DNA of 18,158 bases, taken from an uncultured Acidimicrobiaceae bacterium (lineage in GTDB: Bacteria; Actinomycetota; Acidimicrobiia; Acidimicrobiales; UBA8592). Under the pieces are notes generated by a model. It had not been told where the DNA came from, ran no database searches, and saw nothing but the letters and a program-made list of their open reading frames with translations. Made by a program: the position numbers and the translations under genes. The stretch is from assembly GCA_913031515.1 (NCBI GenBank), contig CAJWET010000008.1, forward strand, positions 1-18,158, read 5' to 3'. Of the stretch, positions 1 to 8,129 are shown one piece after another; positions within the stretch are counted from its first letter, which is position 1, and each line of letters opens with the position of its first letter.

Positions 1-1488
1 TCGGGGGTACAAACCAAATAGAAGAATGAGTGCGAGAATGGGAGCCCAAGCTATCCATTCGTGTTTTTTCACATCTGTAATCTCTTCATTGTCAGCAAAT
101 TCATCTTTTGGAGTTCCCATAGCGGTCTTCTGAAGCATCCACAAGAGGTATCCCGCTGCTAGTACAGTACCAAGAGCTGCAACAACCATGTAACCGCGGA
201 AAGTGCTCTCAGGGAGAATGGAAGCAGGATTGTAACTTGCAAGGATTGCCGGAAACTCCCCCCAGAACCCTGCAAGGCCGGGTAATCCTAGCGACGCCAT
301 AGTACAGAATCCGAGTATCCAACCTAAGCGCGGGGCAGAGACGAGCAGACCTCCTAATCTTCCCATATCTAAAGTGTGATACCGGTCTTTCATCGATCCT
401 GCAATAAAGAAGAGCATCCCCGTGATCAGGCCATGAGCAACCATCCCAAAGATCGCTGCGTTGATACCAAAATCCGTGAGTGTGGAAATACCCAACATAA
501 CAAAGCCCATATGAGCTACGGAAGAGAAGGCGATAAGCCTTTTCATATCCCGCTGCGCTAGGCATCCAAGGGCTCCGTAAATAATACCTATGACCGCCAA
601 CATGCCTATAAAGGGAGCCCAGGCAGAAGCGGCCTCTGGAAGCATTGGAATAGCGATTCGAATAAACCCATAGGTACCGAGCTTCAAAAGGACTGCAGCT
701 AGTATGACCGAACCGACTGTTGGCGCTTGGGTGTGAGCATCAGGTAACCAAGTGTGGAATGGGAACATTGGAACTTTTACTCCAAAACCTACGAACATTC
801 CTGCGAATATCCAAAGTTGTGCAGACCGACTAATACCTAATGATGCTCCCTCAGAAAGAGAAACGATGGAGAAAGTGTTTACCTGATCACCCACGATCGA
901 ACCATCAGCCAAGAAATACAAAGCCAAGAAGCTAACAAGCATCAGAGCTGATCCAAACATTGTGTACAGGAAAAATTTAAGTGAAGCGTAACGTCGGTCC
1001 TCCCCGCCCCATACAGCAATCATGAAGAACATCGGTAGAAGGACAACTTCAAAGAATACGAAGAAGAGAATCAAGTCCTGAGATGCAAATGTGCCTATCA
1101 TCCCTGTTTCAAGGATGAGGATGAGGGCCAAAATAGCTTTCGGGTTTCGCGGTTCGGGAAAATGCCCAAAAGTGTAAACCAGGCAAAGCGGGACGATAAG
1201 TAACGTTAACGCTATTAATGGGAGAGACATACCGTCTACACCAAGGATGTAACGGCTATTAATTACATTGATCCATTCCTTATCAACGACATACTGCAGG
1301 TCTCCTGACTTTCCATAATCAAAATCGAAAAGCATGAAAACGCCCAATGCTGCTGTTACCAATGTGGTCGCTAAGGCTGCTACTTTGATCAGTTCCTCCT
1401 GGGCTTTGGGTATCAGCATTACGATGGCCGCCCCAAGAAGAGGAAGAAATACCATAAGGCTTAGAAGCCAGTTATTGTCATATTCCAT
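1..1488 (-). CDS. nuoM: NADH-quinone oxidoreductase subunit M, set 2 (3' end cut by window edge)
   Basis: This is an antiporter-like membrane subunit that moves protons in the complex I membrane arm. The frame is open for 496 codons from the ATG at 1488 to the left edge, with no stop, so only a short C-terminal part should be missing (family about 490-540 aa). The family signatures are clear. FFEVVLLPMFF near residue 145 carries the key glutamate, E147. GVKVPMFPFHTWLPDAHTQAP near 236 carries lysine K238. A conserved channel segment RLIAFSSVAHMGF follows, then GLPGLAGFWGEF. An AGGAGA ribosome site overlaps the TAG stop of nuoL upstream, about 8 nt before the ATG, so translation is probably coupled. 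It is a paralogue of nuoM at 10730-12385 and clearly diverged from it. A nuoN should follow to the left. Identification is firm; the C-terminus is unseen. Confidence 0.96.
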   Translation of the reverse strand, partial: MEYDNNWLLSLMVFLPLLGAAIVMLIPKAQEELIKVAALATTLVTAALGVFMLFDFDYGKSGDLQYVVDKEWINVINSRYILGVDGMSLPLIALTLLIVPLCLVYTFGHFPEPRNPKAILALILILETGMIGTFASQDLILFFVFFEVVLLPMFFMIAVWGGEDRRYASLKFFLYTMFGSALMLVSFLALYFLADGSIVGDQVNTFSIVSLSEGASLGISRSAQLWIFAGMFVGFGVKVPMFPFHTWLPDAHTQAPTVGSVILAAVLLKLGTYGFIRIAIPMLPEAASAWAPFIGMLAVIGIIYGALGCLAQRDMKRLIAFSSVAHMGFVMLGISTLTDFGINAAIFGMVAHGLITGMLFFIAGSMKDRYHTLDMGRLGGLLVSAPRLGWILGFCTMASLGLPGLAGFWGEFPAILASYNPASILPESTFRGYMVVAALGTVLAAGYLLWMLQKTAMGTPKDEFADNEEITDVKKHEWIAWAPILALILLFGLYPR

Positions 1489-1500
1489 ATCAGGTTTCTC

Positions 1501-3834
1501 CTAAACAAACACAATAAGTAAGCCAGCCAAAATTGTGGTGGCCGCGAACATAATTGCGGCATATTGGTGAATTTTGCCGCGTTGGATAATAGTACGAGTA
1601 GTTTCACCAAGACCTTCAGATGCTCTACCTGAAAGATTCACTACTCCATCAACCATGTTTTGATCGATCTTCTCATATACGAAAGTGGAGACGCGCGCCG
1701 TCTGCTTCCCTACTTGATTGACTGCCTCATCAATTCCTTTTTGATTAGTCCAATAGATAGCATCTGCTACGGGGCCCTTAGTCCCATTGGCAATAACGTC
1801 TGTGTAGAGATGGTCCAAATAATACTTTTGTTTTAGAATGGTATGCCCTGCTTTCGCTATTCTATTTTTCTCTGTCAAGCCGTTTGCTAATTCAGTAGAT
1901 GCTGGACTCTGAGCGTTAACCTTAATGAAGAAATAGTATCCGGCTGCACTAACGCCAATGAGGGCAACGACCGTTGAAAAAATCGCCAGTGACCAGCTTG
2001 GGGTTCCATGGGCTATGGGCGGGAAGTACGTTGCGACTGGCTCCACATAGTGACCGAATCTTTCTTGCCATCCGGATTTACTTCCAGATAGGAAACCTAC
2101 AGGGAGGTTCAAGAAACCAGCTCCAGTAGCCATCGCTGCAAGAATAACTAGCGGGATGGTGATCCGTTTTCCTGACTCTTGGGGGTCTCCATGTCCATGA
2201 GTATCACCGCGGAATTCTCCGAAAAAGGTTAGGTAAATAACTCGGGTCATATATGCGCAGGTAAGAGCGGCTCCAATAATACCCATAACCAAAGCAAATA
2301 CATAGGTTCCGTTGCCTCCGGTACCTCCGAACATACCCCAACCTCCGGTGCCTACAAGTATCTCGTCCTTTGACCAGAAGCCCGCTAGGGGTGGAAGTCC
2401 CATCAATGCGATTGTGCAGACAACGAATGTCTTATATGTAGTGGGCATAAATTTCCGCATTCCACCCATAGATTTTTTCATGTCAAAACTGTGGACTGCA
2501 TGACTGACAGATCCGGCACCTAGAAACAAGCCGGCTTTAAAGAAGGCGTGGGTGAAAAGGTGGAAAACAGCAGCGGTCCATGCCCCTACCCCTAGAGCCA
2601 TAACCATATACCCAAGCTGGGAAACCGTTGAGTAAGCTAAGACTTTCTTTATGTCATCTTGGACAAAGGCTAAAAGGCCCGCCCCTACAAGTGTCACCGA
2701 ACCAACAAGAGCAAGAATATTGAAGCTAGAACCGGCGATATCGTATCCTTCAAAGAAGACCCCATAGAGTCGAGCCACCATATATATTCCCGCAACCACC
2801 ATGGTCGCAGCATGAATTAAGGCAGAGACTGGGGTGGGTCCAGCCATAGCGTCTGGAAGCCAGGTATGAAGTATAAATTGTCCTGACTTAGACATGACTG
2901 CAGCCGTAAGACACAAGGAAGCTACGAGGAGAGTCGAGTGTCCGATCTCATGGTTTATTGCTGCATTGTTAATCTCAATGATGCTCCAACTTCCAGCTGA
3001 CCAGAAAAGGATGGACATACCGATAAGAAGGCCAATATCTCCTACTCGGTTAGTTAAAAAGGCTTTTAGGGCAGCATCGGAATTTGGTTTTTCCTCCCAC
3101 CAATGCCCAATGAGCGCAAATGAGCATACTCCGACGAGTTCCCAGCCAACAATTGCTTGAAGGACATTCTCGCTGATGACGAAGAAAAGCATCGAGGAGG
3201 AAAAAAGACTGAGGAAGGCGAAATAGTGCGTGTAGCGCCGATCACCTGCGACATATTCGGTGGAGTAAATATGAACAAGGAGAGAGATTGCGGTAACGAC
3301 GAAAAGCATCATTACGGCTAATCCATCGACCATAATGCCGACCTGAAAAGTCCGTCCGCCGCTCTCCCACCACGTGAACCTTTCTACAACGGGCTTGATC
3401 CCAACGGCGTCATGTCCATCATCTTCTTCCGCTGCCGCAAATACAGTTAAATCTTGACCAGATGCAAGTTCTAGTTCATTGGAATATGTTCCCTGAATTT
3501 CTTCACTCAAAGTTTCATGATGGTCGCCATCATTGTGACTATCATCTAGGTGCTTTTCTTCCTGATGCTGTTTCTGGTGTTCAACGTGACTATCTGCATT
3601 GTTCACCTGACCAATCCATTGTCCAGCGCAACATACAGCGAATATGAAAGCAACTGCTATCGATACGATGCCTAATTCAGCACCTTTATATTTCATCCGC
3701 TTTCCAAAAAAGAGAATAAGGACAAAGGAAATAGCTGGAAGAGCAGGGATAATCCATGCCTTCTCTAAAAACCATCCTCCGGCTTGGATCAACGACGTTG
3801 GGGCGTCACCTGTAAATGCGCTGAGAGCTACCAT
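1501..3834 (-). CDS. nuoL: NADH-quinone oxidoreductase subunit L, set 2, with His-rich insertion
   Basis: NuoL is the distal proton-pumping subunit of complex I and has a long lateral helix. At 777 aa this copy is longer than the usual 600-680. It has the proton-channel glutamate E232 (GWELVGVCSF) and lysine K316 in SKSGQFILHTWLPDAMAGPTP. The hallmark VLAYSTVSQLGYM segment lies near 398-410, and PPLAGFWSKDE near 481-491. The C-terminal stretch of about 130 residues includes YYLDHLYTDV and MVDGVVNLSGRA and looks like the lateral helix with its anchor. Residues 81-148, between the second and third predicted membrane segments, form an inserted hydrophilic stretch rich in His, Asp and Glu that the neighbouring nuoL (12385-14346) lacks. 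The ATG lies 1 nt after the nuoK stop (TGAGATG), with AAAGGG just upstream. Identification is firm. Confidence 0.96.
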   Translation of the reverse strand: MVALSAFTGDAPTSLIQAGGWFLEKAWIIPALPAISFVLILFFGKRMKYKGAELGIVSIAVAFIFAVCCAGQWIGQVNNADSHVEHQKQHQEEKHLDDSHNDGDHHETLSEEIQGTYSNELELASGQDLTVFAAAEEDDGHDAVGIKPVVERFTWWESGGRTFQVGIMVDGLAVMMLFVVTAISLLVHIYSTEYVAGDRRYTHYFAFLSLFSSSMLFFVISENVLQAIVGWELVGVCSFALIGHWWEEKPNSDAALKAFLTNRVGDIGLLIGMSILFWSAGSWSIIEINNAAINHEIGHSTLLVASLCLTAAVMSKSGQFILHTWLPDAMAGPTPVSALIHAATMVVAGIYMVARLYGVFFEGYDIAGSSFNILALVGSVTLVGAGLLAFVQDDIKKVLAYSTVSQLGYMVMALGVGAWTAAVFHLFTHAFFKAGLFLGAGSVSHAVHSFDMKKSMGGMRKFMPTTYKTFVVCTIALMGLPPLAGFWSKDEILVGTGGWGMFGGTGGNGTYVFALVMGIIGAALTCAYMTRVIYLTFFGEFRGDTHGHGDPQESGKRITIPLVILAAMATGAGFLNLPVGFLSGSKSGWQERFGHYVEPVATYFPPIAHGTPSWSLAIFSTVVALIGVSAAGYYFFIKVNAQSPASTELANGLTEKNRIAKAGHTILKQKYYLDHLYTDVIANGTKGPVADAIYWTNQKGIDEAVNQVGKQTARVSTFVYEKIDQNMVDGVVNLSGRASEGLGETTRTIIQRGKIHQYAAIMFAATTILAGLLIVFV
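3391..3594 (-). other. His/Asp/Glu-rich insertion coding segment in nuoL (set 2)
   Basis: This segment codes for residues 81-148. Seven His fall between residues 83 and 106 (83, 86, 90, 95, 100, 105, 106) mixed with nine Asp/Glu, then a second acidic patch EEDDGHD (136-142). The set-1 NuoL has only a short loop between the same membrane segments (about residues 53-75). The insertion should face the aqueous side between helices 2 and 3. Metal or proton buffering is conceivable; no function is shown. Confidence 0.85.
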
Positions 3835-3835
3835 C

Positions 3836-4135
3836 TCACCCTTTCAGCGAGTCGACCGAGGAAAGGTCGATACTATTTCTATTTCGGAAAATTAGTAGAA
3901 TGATAGCGAGGCCTACCCCCACTTCTGCAGCAGCAATGGCGATAACGAACAACGCAAATACTTCTCCAGCGATATTGTTCGTCATGGTTCCGAAGGCTAC
4001 GAAGTTAATATTTACGGCATTTAGAATCAACTCGATGGACATTAGAACCATAACCCCGTTTTTTCGGGCAAGGACTCCATATATACCAATACAGAAAAGA
4101 ACGGAACTGAGGAGAAGGAACTGTACTAGTAGCAT
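3836..4135 (-). CDS. nuoK: NADH-quinone oxidoreductase subunit K, set 2
   Basis: This is a small three-helix membrane subunit homologous to MrpC that forms part of the fourth proton path next to NuoH, J and A. At 99 aa it has the normal family length. Both buried glutamates are present: E35 in LMSIELILNAVN and E71 in IAAAEVGVGLAI, matching E36 and E72 of E. coli NuoK. The start ATG follows the nuoJ stop with no gap (TAAATG), and a GGAAGGA ribosome site lies inside the end of nuoJ. The closest paralogue in the window is at 14348-14665; the two share the core motifs but differ in their termini. Confidence 0.95.
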   Translation of the reverse strand: MLLVQFLLLSSVLFCIGIYGVLARKNGVMVLMSIELILNAVNINFVAFGTMTNNIAGEVFALFVIAIAAAEVGVGLAIILLIFRNRNSIDLSSVDSLKG

Positions 4136-4627
4136 TTATTCCTTCCTCGCAACCACTACTGCACCGATGAGAGCCGCAAGTAAGAGAACTGATACTGCTT
4201 CGAAGGGAACAATGTAATCAGCAAAAATAGAATCGGATACCATCGCGGCATTCGTCACTGACTCACGGGGCAACTCGGTGTCTCGAAATGTATCGATTAA
4301 AGCATAGGTCATAACTCCAAACATCAAGGCGGCGATAACTGCTGGAAGTACCCTGTTAGGCATATTTAGGTCAGCTTCTTCTCCAAGGCTCGCTTTAGTC
4401 AACATGACGCCAAATAGCAGTAGGACTACTACTGCACCGATGTACACGAGTATCTGGGTAACACCTACAAACTCTGCTCCGAGAAGTAGAAATTGGCCGG
4501 CTACTCCAGCTAATACGACAACGAGCCAAAGAGCGGCATGAATCACATTTTTTGTTGTAACTACCTTGAATGCAGAGCAGATCATGACAAATGCTATGAT
4601 CCCGAAGAAGACATTTTGTGCGACCAT
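4136..4627 (-). CDS. nuoJ: NADH-quinone oxidoreductase subunit J, set 2
   Basis: This membrane subunit has five predicted helices. Its third helix undergoes the turn that links quinone chemistry to proton pumping in characterised complexes. At 163 aa it is close to the E. coli length. The conserved helix-3 segment reads VYIGAVVVLLLFGVML (residues 61-76), and the N-terminal KNVIHAALWLVVVLAGVAG is typical. The ATG overlaps the TGA stop of nuoI by one base (TGATG). The likely ribosome site GAGGAAGG sits inside a short inverted repeat (see 4632-4645), about 10 nt from the start. It lacks the long acidic C-tail of its paralogue at 14662-15399. Identification rests on the motif, topology and position between nuoI and nuoK. 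Confidence 0.94.
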   Translation of the reverse strand: MVAQNVFFGIIAFVMICSAFKVVTTKNVIHAALWLVVVLAGVAGQFLLLGAEFVGVTQILVYIGAVVVLLLFGVMLTKASLGEEADLNMPNRVLPAVIAALMFGVMTYALIDTFRDTELPRESVTNAAMVSDSIFADYIVPFEAVSVLLLAALIGAVVVARKE

Positions 4628-5163
4628 CAGCGAGGAACCTTCCTCTGCTTTTGTTCTGACCCAGCTTCGTATTCCTCGAAGTCAGGAACAGTATGCATCC
4701 ACTCGCTAAGACGTTCCTTATCGTGGAGTAGATCTGCAAGGCGCAGTTCGGAGAATTCGTATTCGGGTGTCCAGAAGAGAGCATCGAATGGACAAACTTC
4801 TACACAGATACCGCAGTACATGCATAGGGAGTAGTCGATATCGAATCGATCCAGTGCGTTAACTTTCCGAGGTTGCCCTCCTGCCCGTCTGGGCGGGGCT
4901 AACTCTTTATGGCCTTCAATGTATATACACCAGTCAGGGCATTCTCTGGCACATAGCATGCATGCGGTGCAGTTTCCTTCGTGGAGAGCTATGACACCTC
5001 GAGCTCTAGTGGGAGGGGCCTCTTTCTCATGTGGGTATTGGACAGTTAGCGCTCCTACGCTTGGCTTTGGAATAGGATTCTTAATTCCACCTGGAAAAAT
5101 AGTCCTCATCATCGTCCGGAAAGTTATCTTAAGGCCTTTAAGCATTCCTGGAATTTGCGACAT
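4627..5163 (-). CDS. nuoI: NADH-quinone oxidoreductase subunit I, set 2 (two 4Fe-4S clusters)
   Basis: NuoI is the ferredoxin-like subunit that passes electrons through clusters N6a and N6b to N2 in NuoB. From the chosen start it is 178 aa. Two CxxCxxCxxxCP motifs are intact: C65/C68/C71/C75 and C114/C117/C120/C124. The wording around them (CTACMLCARECPDWCIYI, SLCMYCGICVEVCPFDALFW) matches the type recalled from the EFG-less second nuo cluster of actinobacteria such as Streptomyces, and differs strongly from NuoI at 15399-16061. An upstream in-frame ATG at 5232 is possible but would overlap nuoH by 70 nt. The ATG at 5163 overlaps the nuoH stop as TAATG, has AAGGTGG about 8 nt upstream, and begins with the expected amphipathic N-terminus, so it is preferred. 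Confidence 0.95.
   Translation of the reverse strand: MSQIPGMLKGLKITFRTMMRTIFPGGIKNPIPKPSVGALTVQYPHEKEAPPTRARGVIALHEGNCTACMLCARECPDWCIYIEGHKELAPPRRAGGQPRKVNALDRFDIDYSLCMYCGICVEVCPFDALFWTPEYEFSELRLADLLHDKERLSEWMHTVPDFEEYEAGSEQKQRKVPR
4632..4645 (-). promoter_or_regulatory. Inverted repeat enclosing the nuoJ (set 2) ribosome binding site
   Basis: The coding strand reads GAGGAAGGTTCCTC. It can form a 5-bp stem (GAGGA/TCCTC) around a four-base loop, and its left arm and loop hold the GAGGAAGG ribosome site. It lies inside the 3' end of nuoI, 4 nt before the nuoJ ATG. A ribosome completing nuoI would open it, which fits translational coupling. This role is inferred. Confidence 0.35.
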
Positions 5164-6200
5164 TATACGACCACCTTTAGAAGGCCAGTCAAGGTAATAT
5201 TTGCGAGACTCAAAGGTATGAGGAATTTCCATGCCAACCGTTGCAGTTGATCCTCACGGAATCTTGGGAAGGTAAATCTAAACCAAAAGATAAGGAATGC
5301 TATAGCCATCATTTTGCCAGCAAGGATCAATGGCCCTATTACATTGAAAATATCGTTCGTTGGGTCGATTCCGGGGACATACCATCCACCAAAGAAAAGT
5401 ACTGCGGCAATAGCAGAAAAGACGGCAGCGGATGCAAATTCTCCGATGAAGAAAAGTAAGAACCGAATTCCAGAATATTCCGTAAGGTATCCGGTCACGA
5501 GTTCTGATTCGGCTACTGGCATGTCGAAGGGAGCTTGCGTAAGTTCAGCCTGAACAGCAACCATAAAAATGAAGAACCCTATGAACTGGGTGAATATGAA
5601 TGGATTCCCAATTCCACCCCATCCGAGGATCTCCCCTTCCGCTTGAGCGAGGACTATGCCCTGCATATTCATCGTTCCAGCTTGAATAACGACACCAACT
5701 ACAGCGAGAATTAATGGAAGTTCATATGCGATTAGTTGCCCTGCAGCACGAATACCACCAAGCAGTGAGTATTTATTTGCCGAAGACCAGCCGGCCATCA
5801 AGATTCCTATGACCGACACAGAAGAGACTGCCATTGCAAAGTAAATACCAGCATCGAGGTCCACAAAAATAGCATCAGGTCCTGCCGGAATGATAACCAC
5901 TAATAAGAAGGTGGACATAAGCACTACGAACGGTGCTGCAGCGAAAACAAACTTGTCTGCTTTGGTTGGGAAAATATCTTCTTTCTGTAACCATTTTCCA
6001 ACTTCAGCAAGTAACTGCATTGATCCGTAGGGACCTGCTTCCATGGGGCCTAACCTGCTTTGCATAAATGAAATAGCTTTGAATAGGTAGAGGTAGACGA
6101 TGGTGCCCGCAGGAAGAAGAACGGCAAGAAGCCCAATAGGTACTTTGATTAGGAATGTTTGCTGCCACCATGCGGGGTCTAGGGCGAGAACACTTATCAT
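5163..6200 (-). CDS. nuoH: NADH-quinone oxidoreductase subunit H, set 2, with divergent quinone-site motif
   Basis: NuoH is the membrane subunit that forms the quinone tunnel and joins the peripheral arm to the pumping arm. This copy is 345 aa with about eight predicted membrane helices. Typical parts are present: QKEDIFPTKADK (residues 72-83), the buried glutamate in IAYELPL, and MPVAESELVTGYLTEYSG, a cytoplasmic loop rich in conserved acids. The N-terminal quinone-entry segment is unusual. Where the family usually has ER...QNR.GPNR.G, this protein has LF...QSRLGPMEAG (about residues 39-56). The same GPMEAG wording is recalled from actinobacterial second-cluster NuoH proteins. The ATG overlaps the nuoD stop by 4 nt (ATGA). 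No nuoE, F or G separates it from nuoD. Its paralogue at 16113-17339 keeps GPNRAG. Confidence 0.95.
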   Translation of the reverse strand: MISVLALDPAWWQQTFLIKVPIGLLAVLLPAGTIVYLYLFKAISFMQSRLGPMEAGPYGSMQLLAEVGKWLQKEDIFPTKADKFVFAAAPFVVLMSTFLLVVIIPAGPDAIFVDLDAGIYFAMAVSSVSVIGILMAGWSSANKYSLLGGIRAAGQLIAYELPLILAVVGVVIQAGTMNMQGIVLAQAEGEILGWGGIGNPFIFTQFIGFFIFMVAVQAELTQAPFDMPVAESELVTGYLTEYSGIRFLLFFIGEFASAAVFSAIAAVLFFGGWYVPGIDPTNDIFNVIGPLILAGKMMAIAFLIFWFRFTFPRFREDQLQRLAWKFLIPLSLANITLTGLLKVVV

Positions 6201-7369
6201 CGGTCAATGTCCCCCAAGATGAAATAGAGAGAAGCGAGGATCGAAATGATATCAGGAACGAAAACACCCTTCAGTAACCACGGGGCAATCGAAATATTGG
6301 AAAAACTTGCTGATCTAATTTTCACTCTAAACGGTGTCAGATCTCCTTGGCTCACAACATAGAACCCCATTTCCCCAAGCGGGTTTTCGGTAGCGACATA
6401 GGCTTCTCCAGCTGGAACTTTTATGATTAGAGGAACTTTTGCCATAATTGGCCCTGCTGGGATTCCATCCAGTAGCTGTTCAATTATGTTGCATGCCTCG
6501 CGTGTCTCCTGTAACCGAACCCAAAATCGGGAAAACGAATCACCATCAGGATGAGTCCAAACTTTCCAATCAACCTCGTCGTATACCAAACCAACGTTTG
6601 CATCTCTCCTGATATCCCAATCAACCCCAGACCCTCGAAGGTTCGCACCAGATAATCCATACGCCAATGCAACATTCGGCGGTATCACACCTATACCCCT
6701 GGTACGGGCTTGGAAGATCTCATTTCCAAGCACGAGCTCTTCCATTTCATCACAGAAATCTCGCATCTTGCCGATCACGGATCCAGTTTCCTCAATCCAA
6801 CCCTTTGGAAGGTCATCTTTTATGCCCCCGATGCGATCAAAATTCGGATGGAATCGGCCGCCAGTAACACGCTCAATCTGGTTGAGCACAAATTCACGGT
6901 CACGAAATGCATAGAAAACCGGAGTTGTTGCACCAACCTGAACTGCCATATCCCCTAAAAACAGTGAGATATTTGCTATTCGACTGAGCTCAAAGAGCAC
7001 GGTGCGTATCCATTGAGCACGAGGAGGTGCTTCTACCTCCATAAGTTGTTCAGCGGCGAGAATAAAAGGAACTTCATTAGCGAAACTTCCCAGCCAGTCA
7101 ATCCTGTTTATAAGTGTGGTGACTTGGGGGTAAGTACGCACTTCAGTGAGTTTCTCATAGCCACGATGCATGTACCCCATGATCGGTTCAGCAGCTACAA
7201 CTTTTTCTCCGTCGAGTTTAGCCACAATACGTAAGGTACCGTGCGTAGCGGGGTGTTGAGGTCCTAAATTCAGGGTCATACCTTCATTTGTCTCGACTTC
7301 GACATTCACGCGGGCATCAGCCGCTTGTGCAGCTATGTAGGCCATCTGTTCGCTTTCAGTGGTTGCCAT
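6197..7369 (-). CDS. nuoD: NADH-quinone oxidoreductase subunit D (49-kDa type, quinone site)
   Basis: NuoD forms the floor of the quinone pocket with NuoB and descends from the large subunit of [NiFe] hydrogenases. At 390 aa it is normal length for a separate NuoD. The GPQHPATHG motif (36-44) supplies the quinone-site histidine H43, equivalent to His38 of Thermus Nqo4. The position of Nqo4 Tyr87, which hydrogen-bonds the quinone head group, is tryptophan W92 here (RIDWLGSF). The usual SHL after the ELNRI motif reads NIS, and the C-terminal SLD...GE.DR reads SLYFILGDIDR. Other parts are standard (FYAFRDRE, GGIKDDLP, GVIPPNVALAYGLSGANLRGSGVDWD). The start overlaps the nuoC stop as TAATG with GGAG about 10 nt upstream. 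Residues 1-30 are an acidic, probably flexible leader. Confidence 0.96.
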   Translation of the reverse strand: MATTESEQMAYIAAQAADARVNVEVETNEGMTLNLGPQHPATHGTLRIVAKLDGEKVVAAEPIMGYMHRGYEKLTEVRTYPQVTTLINRIDWLGSFANEVPFILAAEQLMEVEAPPRAQWIRTVLFELSRIANISLFLGDMAVQVGATTPVFYAFRDREFVLNQIERVTGGRFHPNFDRIGGIKDDLPKGWIEETGSVIGKMRDFCDEMEELVLGNEIFQARTRGIGVIPPNVALAYGLSGANLRGSGVDWDIRRDANVGLVYDEVDWKVWTHPDGDSFSRFWVRLQETREACNIIEQLLDGIPAGPIMAKVPLIIKVPAGEAYVATENPLGEMGFYVVSQGDLTPFRVKIRSASFSNISIAPWLLKGVFVPDIISILASLYFILGDIDR

Positions 7370-8127
7370 TACTGATCATCTCCAGGTAGAAGTTCCATAT
7401 CAACGATTCCTGGCCAAGGCTTCATTCTTCTGGATAGGAGTGGATAATCTTTTCGCAGTGGATGCCCTTCGAAGTCACCAGGGAGATAAATATTTCGAAG
7501 GTCCGGATGTTCATCGAATGTTAATCCGAACATCTCTCGGGCTTCCCTTTCATGCCAGTTGGCGCCGGGGTAGATAGGTATGAGTGATAGGGCTCTAGGG
7601 TCATTATCAGGAAGATCTGCTTTGATCATGACACCTATTTTTCTGGAGATAGAGTAAACACGGCATATCAATTGAAATCGTGTTTCCCCTCCCGTATATC
7701 CCCATTCCATCTCTTTTTGGTCGTTGTCTTCAGGCTCTTCGTTTAGTTTGTCTTGCTCCGTCTCGTGCTCGCGCCCATAGGGAGATGGCATCCAATCGAT
7801 TGCCGACAACCAATCAAAAAACTTGCAGTCGAGGTCTTCTTTGGCAACCTTCGCAGCAAATCGCCAATCTTCGATTGCTACTCGAATCCATAGACCTCTC
7901 ATAGGTGCAATGTGCGAATTCAGCAGTTTTCCATCCAATTCTCTTTCAAGGACCGTAAGTGCTGCTTCAGCGTGCTCGTCGGTAACAACGATTTCTTCCT
8001 CAGTTGCTTCAGCCTCATCATTTTTTTCTGGTGATGCAGAATCCTCTGGTTCAGCTTGCTGCTGTGCTTCGGCTTTCTCTCTGGCAGCCTGTGCTCGTTT
8101 AAGAAGGTGATCGGGTATTTCAGCCAT
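7369..8127 (-). CDS. nuoC: NADH-quinone oxidoreductase subunit C (30-kDa type)
   Basis: NuoC is the peripheral-arm scaffold subunit that sits beside NuoD and NuoI and holds no cofactor. The family core is clear at the C-terminus: WHEREAREMFGL (191-202), HPDLRNIYLPGDFEGHPLRKDYPL (207-230), then KPWPGIVDMELLPGDD, a tail of actinobacterial type. At 252 aa it is longer than the minimal 150-200 because residues 1-65 form a hydrophilic, Ala/Glu-rich extension and residues 119-142 form an acidic insertion. Both look disordered. The ATG at 8127 is supported by AAGGAG about 4-5 nt upstream, within a small inverted repeat (8130-8143). It lies 41 nt after nuoB. It is a free-standing nuoC, not fused to nuoD as in E. 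coli. Confidence 0.95.
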   Translation of the reverse strand: MAEIPDHLLKRAQAAREKAEAQQQAEPEDSASPEKNDEAEATEEEIVVTDEHAEAALTVLERELDGKLLNSHIAPMRGLWIRVAIEDWRFAAKVAKEDLDCKFFDWLSAIDWMPSPYGREHETEQDKLNEEPEDNDQKEMEWGYTGGETRFQLICRVYSISRKIGVMIKADLPDNDPRALSLIPIYPGANWHEREAREMFGLTFDEHPDLRNIYLPGDFEGHPLRKDYPLLSRRMKPWPGIVDMELLPGDDQ

Positions 8128-8129
8128 AG

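Noticed and set aside
1501..3834. Reading nuoL2 and nuoM2 as Mrp antiporter or hydrogenase-4 membrane subunits
   Set aside because: SKSGQF..TWLPDAMAGPTPVSALIHAATMV, FSGFWSKDE-type motifs, the lateral-helix C-terminus and the adjacent nuoA-D, H, I, J, K all point to complex I.
4395..4784. Minus-strand 129-codon frame overlapping nuoJ2 and nuoI2
   Set aside because: It is an out-of-frame shadow of two clear genes; its translation is Ser/Arg/Cys-rich with no domain.
376..4834. Plus-strand open frames opposite nuoM2, nuoL2, nuoK2, nuoJ2 and nuoI2, such as 3462-3647, 3644-3895 and 3900-4217
   Set aside because: They mirror well-supported minus-strand genes, are short, lack family motifs and have no convincing ribosome sites.
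5164..5232. Longer nuoI (set 2) start at 5232
   Set aside because: It would overlap the conserved end of nuoH; the ATG at 5163 has a good ribosome site and a TAATG junction.
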